Notes under the pieces: model-generated
The model's input: the letters and a program-made list of their open reading frames with translations, nothing else
Databases searched by the model: none
Told to the model about the DNA's origin: nothing
Shown here: piece after piece, positions 16,583 through 25,476 of the stretch
Numbering within the stretch: position 1 is the stretch's first letter
Layout: the number at the start of each line of letters is the position of its first letter
Assembly: GCA_900766185.1 (NCBI GenBank)
Contig: CAAFUL010000071.1
Location: 1-30,852, forward strand
From: an uncultured Johnsonella sp.
Lineage (GTDB): Bacteria; Bacillota; Clostridia; Lachnospirales; Lachnospiraceae
DNA: 30,852 bases
Direction of reading: 5' to 3'
Made by a program: the position numbers and the translations under genes

Positions 16583-16708
16583 AGTGCAGATAGGTCATTC
16601 AATTTCTTACTTTTGCAAACAATAAAGGCATATTTAGCTTGGCTATAGTCAAATCGGTACAATAGCCATATTCTTCCGGGATTTAAAAAAGATTATAACT
16701 ATGACATC

Positions 16709-16739
16709 AAAAAATCCCAATATGAAGATATATCGGGAT
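16709..16739 (-). terminator. Intrinsic terminator of the cobalamin riboswitch
   Basis: On the minus strand, ATCCCGATAT and ATATTGGGAT form a 10-bp stem (one G-T pair) with a 6-base loop, followed by a run of six Ts. It sits about 30 bases after the aptamer. Such a position implies that bound cobalamin favours termination and shuts off the transporter operon. Confidence 0.85.
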
Positions 16740-16771
16740 ATTCCATCCCTATGCATCGTAGAGTGGTCGAC

Positions 16772-16880
16772 TCATTAGGTAATCTGACTTAGAGCATTAA
16801 CTCAATACAGTGGCGGCACCGTACAGGATTCTAACCTGCTTCCCCCTATAATAATTGTTCTATTTTTTATGCACCCATTA
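16772..16880 (-). promoter_or_regulatory. Cobalamin riboswitch
   Basis: Minus-strand landmarks of the cobalamin aptamer appear in order: GGGTGC near the 5' end, TTATAGGGGGAAGCAGG, AATCCTGTACGG, the diagnostic GCCGCCACTGTA, and AAGTCAGATTACCT as the 3' B12-box equivalent. The latter's ACCTAATG pairs back toward the 5' TAATGGGT. The aptamer begins at the predicted transcript start and is followed by a terminator. It controls the ABC transporter genes from 16415 leftward. Ligand is inferred from the conserved core. Confidence 0.93.
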
Positions 16881-16884
16881 GCTT

Positions 16885-16913
16885 ATCATACCCTTTTAAT
16901 TTTTACAATACAA
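16885..16913 (-). promoter_or_regulatory. Promoter of the cobalamin riboswitch and transporter operon
   Basis: On the minus strand, TTGTAT (16913-16908) and TATGAT (16890-16885) are 17 bases apart. The predicted start falls at about 16878, just where the riboswitch begins. Confidence 0.65.
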
Positions 16914-17118
16914 ATGCAATTTATATGCATATGTATACATCAATTTCAGCTAATTGCATATTAACAAGCTGATATTTATAGAAAAACCCATACAAATCAA
17001 CAATTATATTAAATTAAGTTACAAATCCACCTGCGCTTCAATCTGAAAACAACTACCTCCGGCTCTACCGGACTTAAACGCCTCTTAACCTAACCTACCT
17101 CACCCCTTATCGCAATGT

Positions 17119-17403
17119 AAAAATTTCCTTATACTTCCCCCTCTATAACCTTGCTTCCTCCCGCACCTCGCTCAAGGCAGAAACTTCCTTGTATTTCAAT
17201 CTGTGTAGCGCTTAGACCTTTTGATAAAGCGAGTTACAAATTCCACAGACGAGGACTTGTTTGAATGCAGTCCGCCACGGAGTAGGCATAAAGCTAAGTT
17301 CCGCAGTCGGTGTGAATTTGTCGAAGCTTTGAGAAAGGTCTGCGAGTCTGATTGAAATATAAGGAAATTTTGCTAAACCCTGATTGAAATACAAGGAAAT
17401 TTT
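17119..17403. repeat. Family B foldback repeat, copy 2, with doubled outer arms
   Basis: The core 17181-17371 has outer arms 17181-17201 and 17350-17371 and inner arms 17214-17248 and 17311-17341, matching copy 1. Here the outer arm is repeated once more on each side, at 17119-17137 and 17382-17403. The rightmost arm touches the comF stop codon (17403-17405), just as copy 1's extra arm touches the stop codon at 9714. The stretch from about 16914 to 17118, between the riboswitch promoter and this repeat, is AT-rich and shows nothing recognisable. Confidence 0.75.
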
Positions 17404-18137
17404 CACACCAGCGTCCTCCCTATTGCCAAACTCACATAATACACCTCTCTCACCCCCTTCTCCTTCAAAAGCCTCGTACACGCCTCTATAGTACTACCCG
17501 TAGTATAAATATCATCTACCAGCAATACCTTGCTGTAATTTTTCGCCTTTTCACTGCAGGCAAAGGCGGCACTTAGATTTGCAAGCCTTTGTTCGGGGCT
17601 TAACTCCTTTTGAGCCTTTGTATTCTTGTTTCTCACAAGCACATTCTCTACATAAGTAAGATTTAGTTCTTTTGCCACTTCCTTGGTAATTAATTCACTT
17701 TGGTTATAACCTCTTTGCCTAAGTCTTTTTTTATGCACAGGTATAGGCAGCAGCACATCTACTTTAAGTTTAAGTATCTCACTGCCGTACCTGCTTACCA
17801 AAAGCTTTGACAAAGCCTTTATATACTCCCTTTTATTATGATATTTTATATTTATCATGATTTTTTCTGTAAGTTCATCGTAGTTTAATAAAGCCATGCC
17901 GTATTCATAGCTTTTTTTACGCTTAGCACAATCTTCACAATACTCTTTTTGTGCATCAAATATTTCCTTTCCGCATTTTAAGCATACAGGTGTCTTTACA
18001 AATGAAAGTTTTCGGATACAATCTTTACAGAACATTCGCCCTATAGGACTTACTATCTCCTCGCATACAGGGCAATGTCTCGGATATATTACAGATATGA
18101 TTTTATCAAGATATTTTTCAAGATGATTTTTATTCAT
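17403..18137 (-). CDS. comF: ComF family protein, phosphoribosyltransferase-like
   Basis: The 244-residue protein is of the ComFC type, linked to uptake of transforming DNA in competent bacteria. The N-terminal part carries two zinc-ribbon pairs sets: CPVC (22-25) with CKDC (37-40), and CLKC (52-55) with CEDC (67-70). The phosphoribosyltransferase fold follows, with the PRPP-loop motif VLLVDDIYTTGST at 204-216 and the LPIPVHKKRLRQRGYNQ segment near 130-146. It lies 9 bases after recD2, in the mreB-recD2-comF cluster. I see no clear Shine-Dalgarno before the ATG, so it may depend on reinitiation after recD2. No comFA helicase gene is present in the window. Confidence 0.92.
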   Translation of the reverse strand: MNKNHLEKYLDKIISVIYPRHCPVCEEIVSPIGRMFCKDCIRKLSFVKTPVCLKCGKEIFDAQKEYCEDCAKRKKSYEYGMALLNYDELTEKIMINIKYHNKREYIKALSKLLVSRYGSEILKLKVDVLLPIPVHKKRLRQRGYNQSELITKEVAKELNLTYVENVLVRNKNTKAQKELSPEQRLANLSAAFACSEKAKNYSKVLLVDDIYTTGSTIEACTRLLKEKGVREVYYVSLAIGRTLV

Positions 18138-18146
18138 ATGTTTTTA

Positions 18147-20381
18147 TTAATTACTTTTTAATTTCAATAAGTTTTTTATTTGCCTGTCAAGGCTTGAGTA
18201 CCTTTTCATCTGAGATGTATTCTGAGCCATCTCATAAAAGCACTCCGGCTCTCCCACAAGGGCAACGCAAGTTTTAGCTCTGGTTATAGCCGTATATATA
18301 AGATTCCTGTTCATAAGCATCTTAGGTCCGGGATACATGGGTATAATAACCGCAGGATACTCACTTCCCTGGGACTTATGTATGGTGATGGCATAGGCAA
18401 GTTCAAGCTGATTTGCCTCGCTGTAAGGATACTCAACTATCTTCCTGTCATCAAACTCAACTCTGATAAACTCCTCAAAGTCATTGATATACCTGATTAT
18501 ACCTATATCTCCGTTATACACTCCCTGACCCTTTTCCATGGCTATGCCTATATCATTTTTTACCGACCATTCAATTTGATAATTATTTTTAGTCTGCATC
18601 ACCTTATCACCCACTCTGTAGACTTTACCGTCAAACTCCTTCTCCGGCTTTTTTGGGTGTTTGGGATTCAAATGTTGTTGTAATATAAGATTAAGTCTTT
18701 CCACTCCAAGCATTCCCTTTTTCATGGGACTCATGATCTGTATGTCATAACTGTCTGCCGATACATAGTCCGGGAGTTTGCTCTTTAGTAAGGTAATGCA
18801 GGCGGATATAATGTTATCAGCTCCGCTTCTTTTTATAAATACAAAGTCCTTGCTGCTTTTTGCAAGATCTATCGGCTCAGCCTCTATCATTTTATGGGCA
18901 TTGAGTACTATGTCGCTAAGCCCTGCCTGTCTGTATATTCTCTCAAGTTTTACCACCTCTATTGCACCTGAGGCTATTATGTCCTTTAATACATTTCCGG
19001 GGCCCACAGAGGGAAGTTGGTTGGTATCTCCTACCAGTATAAGCCTCGTACCTACCGAAACCGCTTTTAACAGTGAATTCATAAGATACATATCCACCAT
19101 ACTCATCTCGTCTATAATTATCGCATCAGCCTCCAAGGGATTATCTTCATTTCTCTCAAAGTTTAATCCCAGATTATTTTCCATATCATCCGCATCAGGC
19201 ATGGCATTGATTTCTAAGAGTCTGTGTATGGTCTTTGCCTCATAGCCGGTTGCCTCTTCCATCCTCTTTGCCGCCCTGCCGGTAGGTGCCGCTAAAAGTA
19301 CCTCCATATTTTTAGAAAGCAGGTATTTTATAATCATATTTATAGTGGTGGTCTTTCCGGTTCCGGGACCTCCGGTAATTATAATAAGACCGCAGGATAG
19401 TGATTTTATTACCGCCTGTCTTTGTAAATCATCAAGTTCTATATTTAACGACTTTTCAAACTTGGGTAAATTCTTCTCCACATCTTTTCTAAGATTATCG
19501 GAATTTACACTAAGCTCCAAAAGTTTTCCGGCTATACTAAGCTCAGTGTGGTATGAAGTTGTAAGGTATACTACATCCTCTCCATCGATTTGCTTTACGC
19601 TCACCCTCTTTTCAATTTGCATATCGGCAACTTCCCTCGGTATAAGCTCGTCAGGTATATTAAGAAGTTCAGCAGCTATATTCATAAGTCTTTCCATGGG
19701 AAGATAAACATGACCGTTAGCCGCCGCTTTTGATAAAATATAGACAATCCCGCTTTTGATCCTAAATTGTGCATCTGCGGATATTCCGACCTTTTGTGCT
19801 ATCTCGTCGGCAAGTTTAAAACCTACTCCCTGTATATCATCAGCAAGTCTGTAAGGATTCTCCGTTATAATACTGTATAACCTTTCTCCGTACTCCTTGT
19901 ATATCTTATTGGCAAGTTTCATACTAATGCCGTATTTTTGCAAGTAAACAAAGGCGGCTCTTTGTTCTTTTTGCTCCTGTACCTGAACGGATACCGCCCT
20001 TGCCATATTTTCACTTATACCTTTTACTTCTTCCAGTCTCTCCGGCTCTTCTTCTATAATTCTAAGAGTATCTTTAGCAAATTTCTTTACTATCCTAGCC
20101 GCAAGCACCGGTCCTATTCCTTTGATTGCACCGGACGCCAGATACTTTTCTATCCCTTTTTCATCATCCGGTCTTTTTAATTCATAGCTTTCAACAAAAA
20201 GCTGCTCACCGTACACCGGATGCACTCTTTCTTTTACACTGGCGCTTATATAAGAGCCTTCTTCTATGTGGCTGAAAGTTCCAACCAGTATTTCCTCTTC
20301 CCCTTCAACCGACACACTAAGCACCGTATAGCCATTTTCCTCGTTTCTATACTTTATTTTTTCAATATAGCCGGATATCAT
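18147..20381 (-). CDS. recD2: RecD2-type ATP-dependent DNA helicase (SF1B)
   Basis: The 744-residue protein is the RecBC-independent RecD2 (YrrC) form, a 5'-3' helicase involved in DNA repair and replication fork maintenance. The N-terminal OB-like segment (1-70) is followed by helix-hairpin-helix repeats including GAIKGIGPVLA near 84-94 and IQGVGFKLADEI near 183-194. The helicase core has Walker A GGPGTGKTT at 337-345, AAPTGRAAKRM from 364, Walker B DEMSMVD at 424-430 and a late ELAYAITIHKSQGSE motif. The N-terminal extension separates it from the RecD of RecBCD. The gene starts 3 bases after mreB. Confidence 0.95.
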   Translation of the reverse strand: MISGYIEKIKYRNEENGYTVLSVSVEGEEEILVGTFSHIEEGSYISASVKERVHPVYGEQLFVESYELKRPDDEKGIEKYLASGAIKGIGPVLAARIVKKFAKDTLRIIEEEPERLEEVKGISENMARAVSVQVQEQKEQRAAFVYLQKYGISMKLANKIYKEYGERLYSIITENPYRLADDIQGVGFKLADEIAQKVGISADAQFRIKSGIVYILSKAAANGHVYLPMERLMNIAAELLNIPDELIPREVADMQIEKRVSVKQIDGEDVVYLTTSYHTELSIAGKLLELSVNSDNLRKDVEKNLPKFEKSLNIELDDLQRQAVIKSLSCGLIIITGGPGTGKTTTINMIIKYLLSKNMEVLLAAPTGRAAKRMEEATGYEAKTIHRLLEINAMPDADDMENNLGLNFERNEDNPLEADAIIIDEMSMVDMYLMNSLLKAVSVGTRLILVGDTNQLPSVGPGNVLKDIIASGAIEVVKLERIYRQAGLSDIVLNAHKMIEAEPIDLAKSSKDFVFIKRSGADNIISACITLLKSKLPDYVSADSYDIQIMSPMKKGMLGVERLNLILQQHLNPKHPKKPEKEFDGKVYRVGDKVMQTKNNYQIEWSVKNDIGIAMEKGQGVYNGDIGIIRYINDFEEFIRVEFDDRKIVEYPYSEANQLELAYAITIHKSQGSEYPAVIIPMYPGPKMLMNRNLIYTAITRAKTCVALVGEPECFYEMAQNTSQMKRYSSLDRQIKNLLKLKSN

Positions 20382-20384
20382 ATT

Positions 20385-21410
20385 TTAATAATTCCTTTTG
20401 TTCTCGAAATCTTCTCCGGTTTGAAATTCTATATACTTTCCTGTACCTATTGCAACTGCTGTAAGCGGATCATCAGCTATCATGGTATTGATTCCCGTTT
20501 TTTCTTCTATAAGCAGATCAAGACCTGAAAGCAAGGCACCGCCTCCGGTAAGCACTATACCTCTGTCATAAATATCTGCCGCAAGCTCCGGCGGTGTCCT
20601 CTCAAGTACTGAGTGAACCGCATCAACTATTTGCATAGAAGTCTCCAAAAGCGCTTCCAAAGTCTCGTCGGAAGTAACTACTATAGTTTTAGGAAGTCCG
20701 GTTACAAGGTTTCTTCCACGAACTTCCATAGTAAGAAGTTCCGGTCTTTTATATGCCGCTCCTATATTGATCTTGATTTCTTCTGCGGTTCTTTCTCCTA
20801 TCAGTAAGTTATGTTTCTTCCTCATATGTCTTACCAAGGCTTCGTCAAAATCATCTCCGGCAACCTTAATAGAGGTGCTTACTACAGTACCTCCAAGTGA
20901 GATCACCGCTATATCGGCAGTACCTCCTCCTATATCAACGATCATATTACCGCAGGCTTTTGAAATATCTATACCTGCCCCTATAGCTGCCGCTACCGGC
21001 TCTTCTATTATAGTAACCTCTCTTGCTCCCGCCTGCTCGGTAGCAGTCTTAACCGCTCTTTTCTCAACTTCGGTAGCTCCTGACGGTATACATACCGCTA
21101 TACGAGGCTTTCTGAGTGTTCTTTTTCCAACCGCCTTATTAATAAAATACTTAAGCATCTTCTCAGTCATGGTATAGTCCGATATAACTCCCTGACGCAG
21201 AGGACGCACTGCTACTATATTACCGGGAGTTCTTCCTATCATAAGTCTGGCATCCTCTCCTATAGCCATGATCTTATCTGCATCTCTGTCTATAGCCACC
21301 ACGCTCGGCTCTTTTAATACAACTCCTTTACCCTTTATATATACTAATATACTGGCTGTGCCTAAATCTATACCTATGTCATTAGACATCACCCCAAACA
21401 TTCCAAACAT
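20385..21410 (-). CDS. mreB: Rod shape-determining protein MreB/Mbl
   Basis: The 341-residue actin homolog polymerises under the membrane and organises side-wall peptidoglycan synthesis. Actin-fold motifs are IGIDLGTASILVY (phosphate 1, about 13-25), VDIGGGTADIAVI (phosphate 2, about 158-170) and GIVLTGGGALLSGL (adenosine loop, about 289-302). EEPVAAAIGAGI is the connecting helix. GGAGG lies five bases before the ATG at 21410. mreC and mreD do not follow it; instead recD2 and comF do, so this is the detached mreB/mbl paralog type common in Clostridia. Whether it is the only MreB in the cell cannot be seen here. Confidence 0.94.
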   Translation of the reverse strand: MFGMFGVMSNDIGIDLGTASILVYIKGKGVVLKEPSVVAIDRDADKIMAIGEDARLMIGRTPGNIVAVRPLRQGVISDYTMTEKMLKYFINKAVGKRTLRKPRIAVCIPSGATEVEKRAVKTATEQAGAREVTIIEEPVAAAIGAGIDISKACGNMIVDIGGGTADIAVISLGGTVVSTSIKVAGDDFDEALVRHMRKKHNLLIGERTAEEIKINIGAAYKRPELLTMEVRGRNLVTGLPKTIVVTSDETLEALLETSMQIVDAVHSVLERTPPELAADIYDRGIVLTGGGALLSGLDLLIEEKTGINTMIADDPLTAVAIGTGKYIEFQTGEDFENKRNY

Positions 21411-21539
21411 ACTTTCCTCCGAATTTTTATACTTTTATACCAAATACAATAGTGCAGCCCTTATTAAACAATCGAATATCTTTAAGTACTCCTATCTTTT
21501 AAGTACTGTATTTGCTACACTTAGCTATTATAAATTTGA

Positions 21540-21688
21540 TTACAGTTTGAACAAGCTGAATATGTATATGCAATATGCCAAATAAAAGCTTGATTTCAAG
21601 TGTATATTACAAATGTGCATCTATCAGGATACTGCCGACATTCATCTTCGTCTAACTCATACAGATAAATAACTCGCCTAAACTGTAA
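21540..21688. repeat. Family A MITE-like element, copy 2
   Basis: The 149-bp element is bounded by TTACAGTT and AACTGTAA and shares with copy 1 (195-358) the AAAGCTTG-TTTCA loop, the TATATTA-A-ATGT right arm and the block ATTCATCTTCGTCTAA. The inner inverted repeat is degraded here, so this is probably the older copy. It lies upstream of mreB. Confidence 0.65.
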
Positions 21689-22306
21689 CTGAATTTGTAC
21701 TTGCAACACAAACCATCTTGCAAGTACCACATTAAACTCCTCAAGCTATTTAGCTCTCTAATATAGCCAAGAGATGTAATCTATGCTATTATATCCCTTT
21801 TTGTATTTTCATACAATCACTTAAGAATATTATAATTAATGACCGCTCCGACTTTAAAGTTTTTTTGTCCTTTTTATATTTTTTTTATTTGCTATCCATA
21901 GTTTCGACACATATTTTAGGTATACTCTAGGTACGTTAATAAATTTAACGTAATACAGTTTTGATATACTTAAAACTGCAAAGCTTTTTCATACTCATAC
22001 CGAGTGCTTAGTCGCTCGGTCCCCCTAAAAATTTTCCTTTTAAGAATCACCCCGATAAGGAGCTTGGAAACAAGCTCCTTATCTATTTTAAAATTTCTGA
22101 AAACTTCCGACTCTTTACACAAATCACTCTTTGACTTAAAGCCCGGTATAGCCCACAAAAAAATTATCAGTCTCTTTAGAATTACCATACGCATACTAAT
22201 TTGAAGACAATTTCTATTTTGTGAAAATTATTATACAAAATAAGTTATACTAATACATATATTTTGATTTAAAGTTCTTGCACAAGCAGCTTTTATTTTC
22301 TTACTC
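21689..22306. other. Intergenic stretch with no convincing gene
   Basis: This 618-base AT-rich gap lies between the family A repeat and lysA. It holds an 8-bp perfect inverted repeat TACGTTAA-TAAAT-TTAACGTA (21932-21952) and the strong hairpin at 22054-22083. A 74-codon open frame (21970-22194, minus strand) lacks a ribosome binding site and any recognisable similarity. No promoter with both boxes was found. Confidence 0.5.
22054..22083. other. Perfect 13-bp hairpin with GAAA tetraloop
   Basis: Arms 22054-22066 (GATAAGGAGCTTG) and 22071-22083 are perfect complements, closed on the plus strand by the stable GAAA tetraloop and followed by TATTTT. It may be the 3' end of a small plus-strand RNA, a weak terminator, or part of a structured repeat. 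No partner copy was seen in the window. Confidence 0.45.
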
Positions 22307-23560
22307 CTACAGTCCCTCAAAATCCAAAGTTGCAAAGTAATCCTGCGCTGTCTCAGCCCTTCTTATAAGCTGCACGCTCTTATCCTCCTTAAGCAAAAGC
22401 TCCGCACACTTTAGCTTACCGTTATAATTATATCCCATAGCATAACCGTGAGCACCTGTATCATGAATATACAAATAATCTCCTTTATCGATCTTTGGAA
22501 GCTTTCTGTCCACCGCAAACTTATCGTTATTTTCACAAAGAGAACCTACCACATCATACACGGCATCGGCTTCCCCTTCTTCCTTTCCAAGCACAGTGAT
22601 ATGGTGATAAGAACCATACATAGCCGGTCTCATAAGATTGACCGCACAGGCATCAACACCTATATAGTCCTTATATATATGCTTCTCATGTATAGCCTTT
22701 GTTATAAGTGCTCCGTAAGGACCCAACATATATCTGCCAAGCTCTGTATATACAGAAACATCACTAAGCCCTGCCGGAACTAAGATCTTATCAAACTCCG
22801 CCTTGACTCCTCTTGATATAAGTTCAATATTGTTAGGCTTTTGCCCCGGTCTGTAAGGTATACCTATCCCTCCGGAAAGGTTTATAAAGTTTATGCTTAC
22901 TCCGAACTCTTTCTTAATACTTGCCGCTTCATCAAACAATATTGAAGCGAGAGTAGGATAATAATCCTCTCCCAAGGTGTTGCTTGCAAGAAAAGCATGC
23001 AAACCGAACTTCTCTACACCCTTTTCCTTGCATATCCTCACCGCCTCTCTTAATTGCTTAGCAGTCATTCCGTACTTGGCTTCACCCGGATTATCCATAA
23101 TACCGTTTCCAAGCTCAAATATTCCACCCGGATTATATCTGAAACTTATGGTCTTCGGAAAATACCCCAAAACCTCTTCCACAGCCTCTATGTGGGTAAT
23201 ATCATCCAAATTTATAATAGCGCCAAGGTCGGCGGCAAACTTAAACTCCTCCAAGGGAGTCTCATTAGAGGAAAACATAATATCTTCATTGCCAAATCCG
23301 CAGGCTTTTGCCATCATAAGTTCCGTCATGGATGAGCAGTCAACTCCAAAGCCTACGCTTTGTAAAATCTTCAAAATATAAGGATTAGGAGTTGCCTTAA
23401 TTGCAAAGTACTCCTTAAAACCTTTATTCCATGAAAATGCTTCCTTAAGCCTTGTAGCGTTGTCCTTTATGCCCTTCTCATCATATATATAAAAAGGCGT
23501 CGGATAGGTCTTTGCTATTTCTTTTACCTTTTCTAAATCTACAAATGTATCCTTCTTCAT
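22307..23560 (-). CDS. lysA: Diaminopimelate decarboxylase (PLP-dependent, fold III)
   Basis: The 417-residue enzyme performs the last step of lysine biosynthesis, meso-diaminopimelate to lysine and CO2. The PLP lysine is K55 in YFAIKATPNP. A glycine-rich phosphate site (LSGGIGIPYRPG) and the C-terminal catalytic cysteine segment SLCENNDKF with DYLYIHDTGAHGYAM are present. The usual HIGSQ motif is replaced by LHAFLASNTL, a variant I associate with clostridial members, so related activities such as another amino acid decarboxylase cannot be wholly excluded. It begins 14 bases after pyk with an AGGAGG site, and the two are likely cotranscribed. Confidence 0.85.
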   Translation of the reverse strand: MKKDTFVDLEKVKEIAKTYPTPFYIYDEKGIKDNATRLKEAFSWNKGFKEYFAIKATPNPYILKILQSVGFGVDCSSMTELMMAKACGFGNEDIMFSSNETPLEEFKFAADLGAIINLDDITHIEAVEEVLGYFPKTISFRYNPGGIFELGNGIMDNPGEAKYGMTAKQLREAVRICKEKGVEKFGLHAFLASNTLGEDYYPTLASILFDEAASIKKEFGVSINFINLSGGIGIPYRPGQKPNNIELISRGVKAEFDKILVPAGLSDVSVYTELGRYMLGPYGALITKAIHEKHIYKDYIGVDACAVNLMRPAMYGSYHHITVLGKEEGEADAVYDVVGSLCENNDKFAVDRKLPKIDKGDYLYIHDTGAHGYAMGYNYNGKLKCAELLLKEDKSVQLIRRAETAQDYFATLDFEGL

Positions 23561-23574
23561 TAGACCTCCTATAT

Positions 23575-25011
23575 CTATTCTACTATTTCCACCTGCATGG
23601 TATTGGTATGTGTTGCAGGTTTTCTTTCTTTTTTATCAGCTATAACTCCGGCGGTAACTACCACTATGTCGTCCTCTTTTATAAACTTTTGTGCCTTAAG
23701 TGTCTTTATTGAATTATCTATAAGTTCATCGGTTGACTCCGCACGCCTTGCATGTAGCGGAACAACACCCCATAAAAGCATCATCTGCCTTACCGCACCT
23801 ATACTTGGAGAAAGTCCGTATACCTTAACTGTCGGTCTCCACTTTGAAAGCATTCTTGTGGTAAAACCTGATATTGACGGAGCAACGATAGCCCTTGCCT
23901 TCAGCTCATCAGCGGTAGCTACAGCAGAGTAACTTACCTGATTTGATATATTTCTCGCATTGGCAGTGGATATATGTCTGCTTCTGTATGCCTTATGGTC
24001 TATATGACTTTCCGTCTCTTTTGCGATTTTTGCCATCATTTTTACCGCTTCCACCGGATATTTGCCCATGGCTGTTTCTCCTGAAAGCATGATGGCGTCC
24101 GTTCCGTCATATATGGCATTGGCTACATCAGTGGTCTCAGCCCTTGTAGGTCTTGGATTTCTTATCATGGAATCAAGCATTTGTGTGGCGGTAATAACCG
24201 GTTTGCAGGCTATATTACATTTTTTAATTATAGTCTTTTGCACAAACGGTACTTCTTCCGTAGGTATCTCCACTCCAAGGTCTCCTCTTGCAACCATTAT
24301 AGCGTCTGAGGCTTCTATGATCTCATCTATGTTTTTTACGGCTTGTTGACTTTCTATCTTTGCAATAACCATAGTATGAGCCGCATATTCCTTAATTATA
24401 TCTTTTATTTGATGTATACAGTCCGCATCCCTTACAAAACTCGCTGCAATAAAGTCAAAGCCCTTCTCACAGGCAAACTTTATATCTTCCTTGTCCTTAT
24501 CCGTAAGTGCCGGAAGTCTTACCTCTACACCGGGAACATTGACACCCTTCTTTTCTCCCAGTTCGCCGCCATTTATTATGATACAGTGTATATTGTCGCC
24601 TTCTATCTTTGTTACTTCAAGCTCTATTATACCGTCATCTATAAGTATCCTTGAGCCTACCTTTACATCATCTATAAGCCCTGCATAATTGACAAAGCCT
24701 TTTCTTTCATCTCCTATACATTCCGTAATTGTAAGTGTGTATTCTTTACCGGTCTCCAAGTTTACCTTAAGCCCGTCTTTTAATTTTCCGGTTCTTATCT
24801 CGGGACCCTTGGTATCAAGTAAACTTGCCACTTCTATACCGGTTTCTTCCCGTACTTCTTTTAAAAGTTTATATCTTGACAGATGTTCTTCGTAATCGCC
24901 ATGAGAAAAGTTAAATCTTGCCACATCCATACCTTCTAAGGCAAGTTGTTTAAGCAATTCCTTGTCATTAGTATTAGGACCCATAGTACATATTATCTTA
25001 GTTCTCTTCAT
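23575..25011 (-). CDS. pyk: Pyruvate kinase
   Basis: The 478-residue enzyme makes ATP and pyruvate from phosphoenolpyruvate and ADP, the last step of glycolysis. The N-terminus KRTKIICTMGPNTND and RFNFSHGDYEEH are typical. The active-site signature IAKIESQQAV carries the catalytic lysine, and ATQMLDSMIRNPRPTRAE plus DAIMLSGETAMGKYP follow. The C-terminal regulatory domain ends the protein; there is no extra PEP-utiliser domain as seen in Bacillus. AGGAGA precedes the ATG. It is first in a pair with lysA. Confidence 0.96.
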   Translation of the reverse strand: MKRTKIICTMGPNTNDKELLKQLALEGMDVARFNFSHGDYEEHLSRYKLLKEVREETGIEVASLLDTKGPEIRTGKLKDGLKVNLETGKEYTLTITECIGDERKGFVNYAGLIDDVKVGSRILIDDGIIELEVTKIEGDNIHCIIINGGELGEKKGVNVPGVEVRLPALTDKDKEDIKFACEKGFDFIAASFVRDADCIHQIKDIIKEYAAHTMVIAKIESQQAVKNIDEIIEASDAIMVARGDLGVEIPTEEVPFVQKTIIKKCNIACKPVITATQMLDSMIRNPRPTRAETTDVANAIYDGTDAIMLSGETAMGKYPVEAVKMMAKIAKETESHIDHKAYRSRHISTANARNISNQVSYSAVATADELKARAIVAPSISGFTTRMLSKWRPTVKVYGLSPSIGAVRQMMLLWGVVPLHARRAESTDELIDNSIKTLKAQKFIKEDDIVVVTAGVIADKKERKPATHTNTMQVEIVE

Positions 25012-25394
25012 ACATATCTCCTATTCCCTTTATCCTTGCCGGGTGCATCGTTTCTTAAATAAGCCCAGCAAAGCACTTGCCTTTTTTCTGATTGCACATA
25101 TCCAAAATTCTCAGCTTAGTTCATACTGTGTGATATACAGATTCAGCATTTTTGATATACTTATTTTACAAATACTTCTTAAAACCACTCTGATTTTGCT
25201 GAATTTACGGCTGCTTATGAAATTTAGTCAGTGTAACCTACCCTGTACTTAGAGCCATAAAAATCAACAACAAATCAGCTAAGCTTTTACAAATGATACA
25301 CTTAGGATAAAGATTCATTAAAAACATTTGCTTTTAAATCTGTCTTTTAGTATAGCACATACGCTTTCTTTTGTCTTTTATTAAAATAAAAAAA
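25012..25394. other. Intergenic region upstream of pyk
   Basis: This long leader or gap holds only a weak inverted repeat, ATTCAGCA at 25141-25148 with TGCTGAAT at 25197-25204, extended imperfectly by a few bases. I found no clear promoter boxes, riboswitch core or T-box sequence. The pyk promoter must lie here or within it, since the rplL terminator closes the upstream operon at 25395-25427. Confidence 0.4.
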
Positions 25395-25427
25395 CTCCTT
25401 ACCGTACATTCTTTGTCCGGTAAGGAG
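25395..25427 (-). terminator. Intrinsic terminator of rplJ-rplL
   Basis: CTCCTTACCG (25395-25404) and CGGTAAGGAG (25418-25427) form a perfect 10-bp stem with a 13-base loop. On the minus strand the stem is followed by a run of seven Ts. It ends the ribosomal protein operon 50 bases after rplL. Confidence 0.92.
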
Positions 25428-25476
25428 GATAGATATCAGTTTCCTGATTTTTTTATTTTCTTTAATGTAGCCGGAT

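Noticed and set aside
17212..17481. An 89-codon minus-strand frame overlapping the comF 3' end
   Set aside because: It is the reading of the family B palindrome running into comF in another frame; no start signal.
21970..22194. A 74-codon minus-strand open frame in the gap upstream of lysA
   Set aside because: No ribosome binding site, no recognisable similarity, and it runs through a perfect GAAA-loop hairpin. Kept only as a remark in the gap entry.
25012..25394. A T-box or riboswitch in the long region before pyk
   Set aside because: No T-box sequence, no aptamer core and no terminator before the start codon; only a weak inverted repeat.
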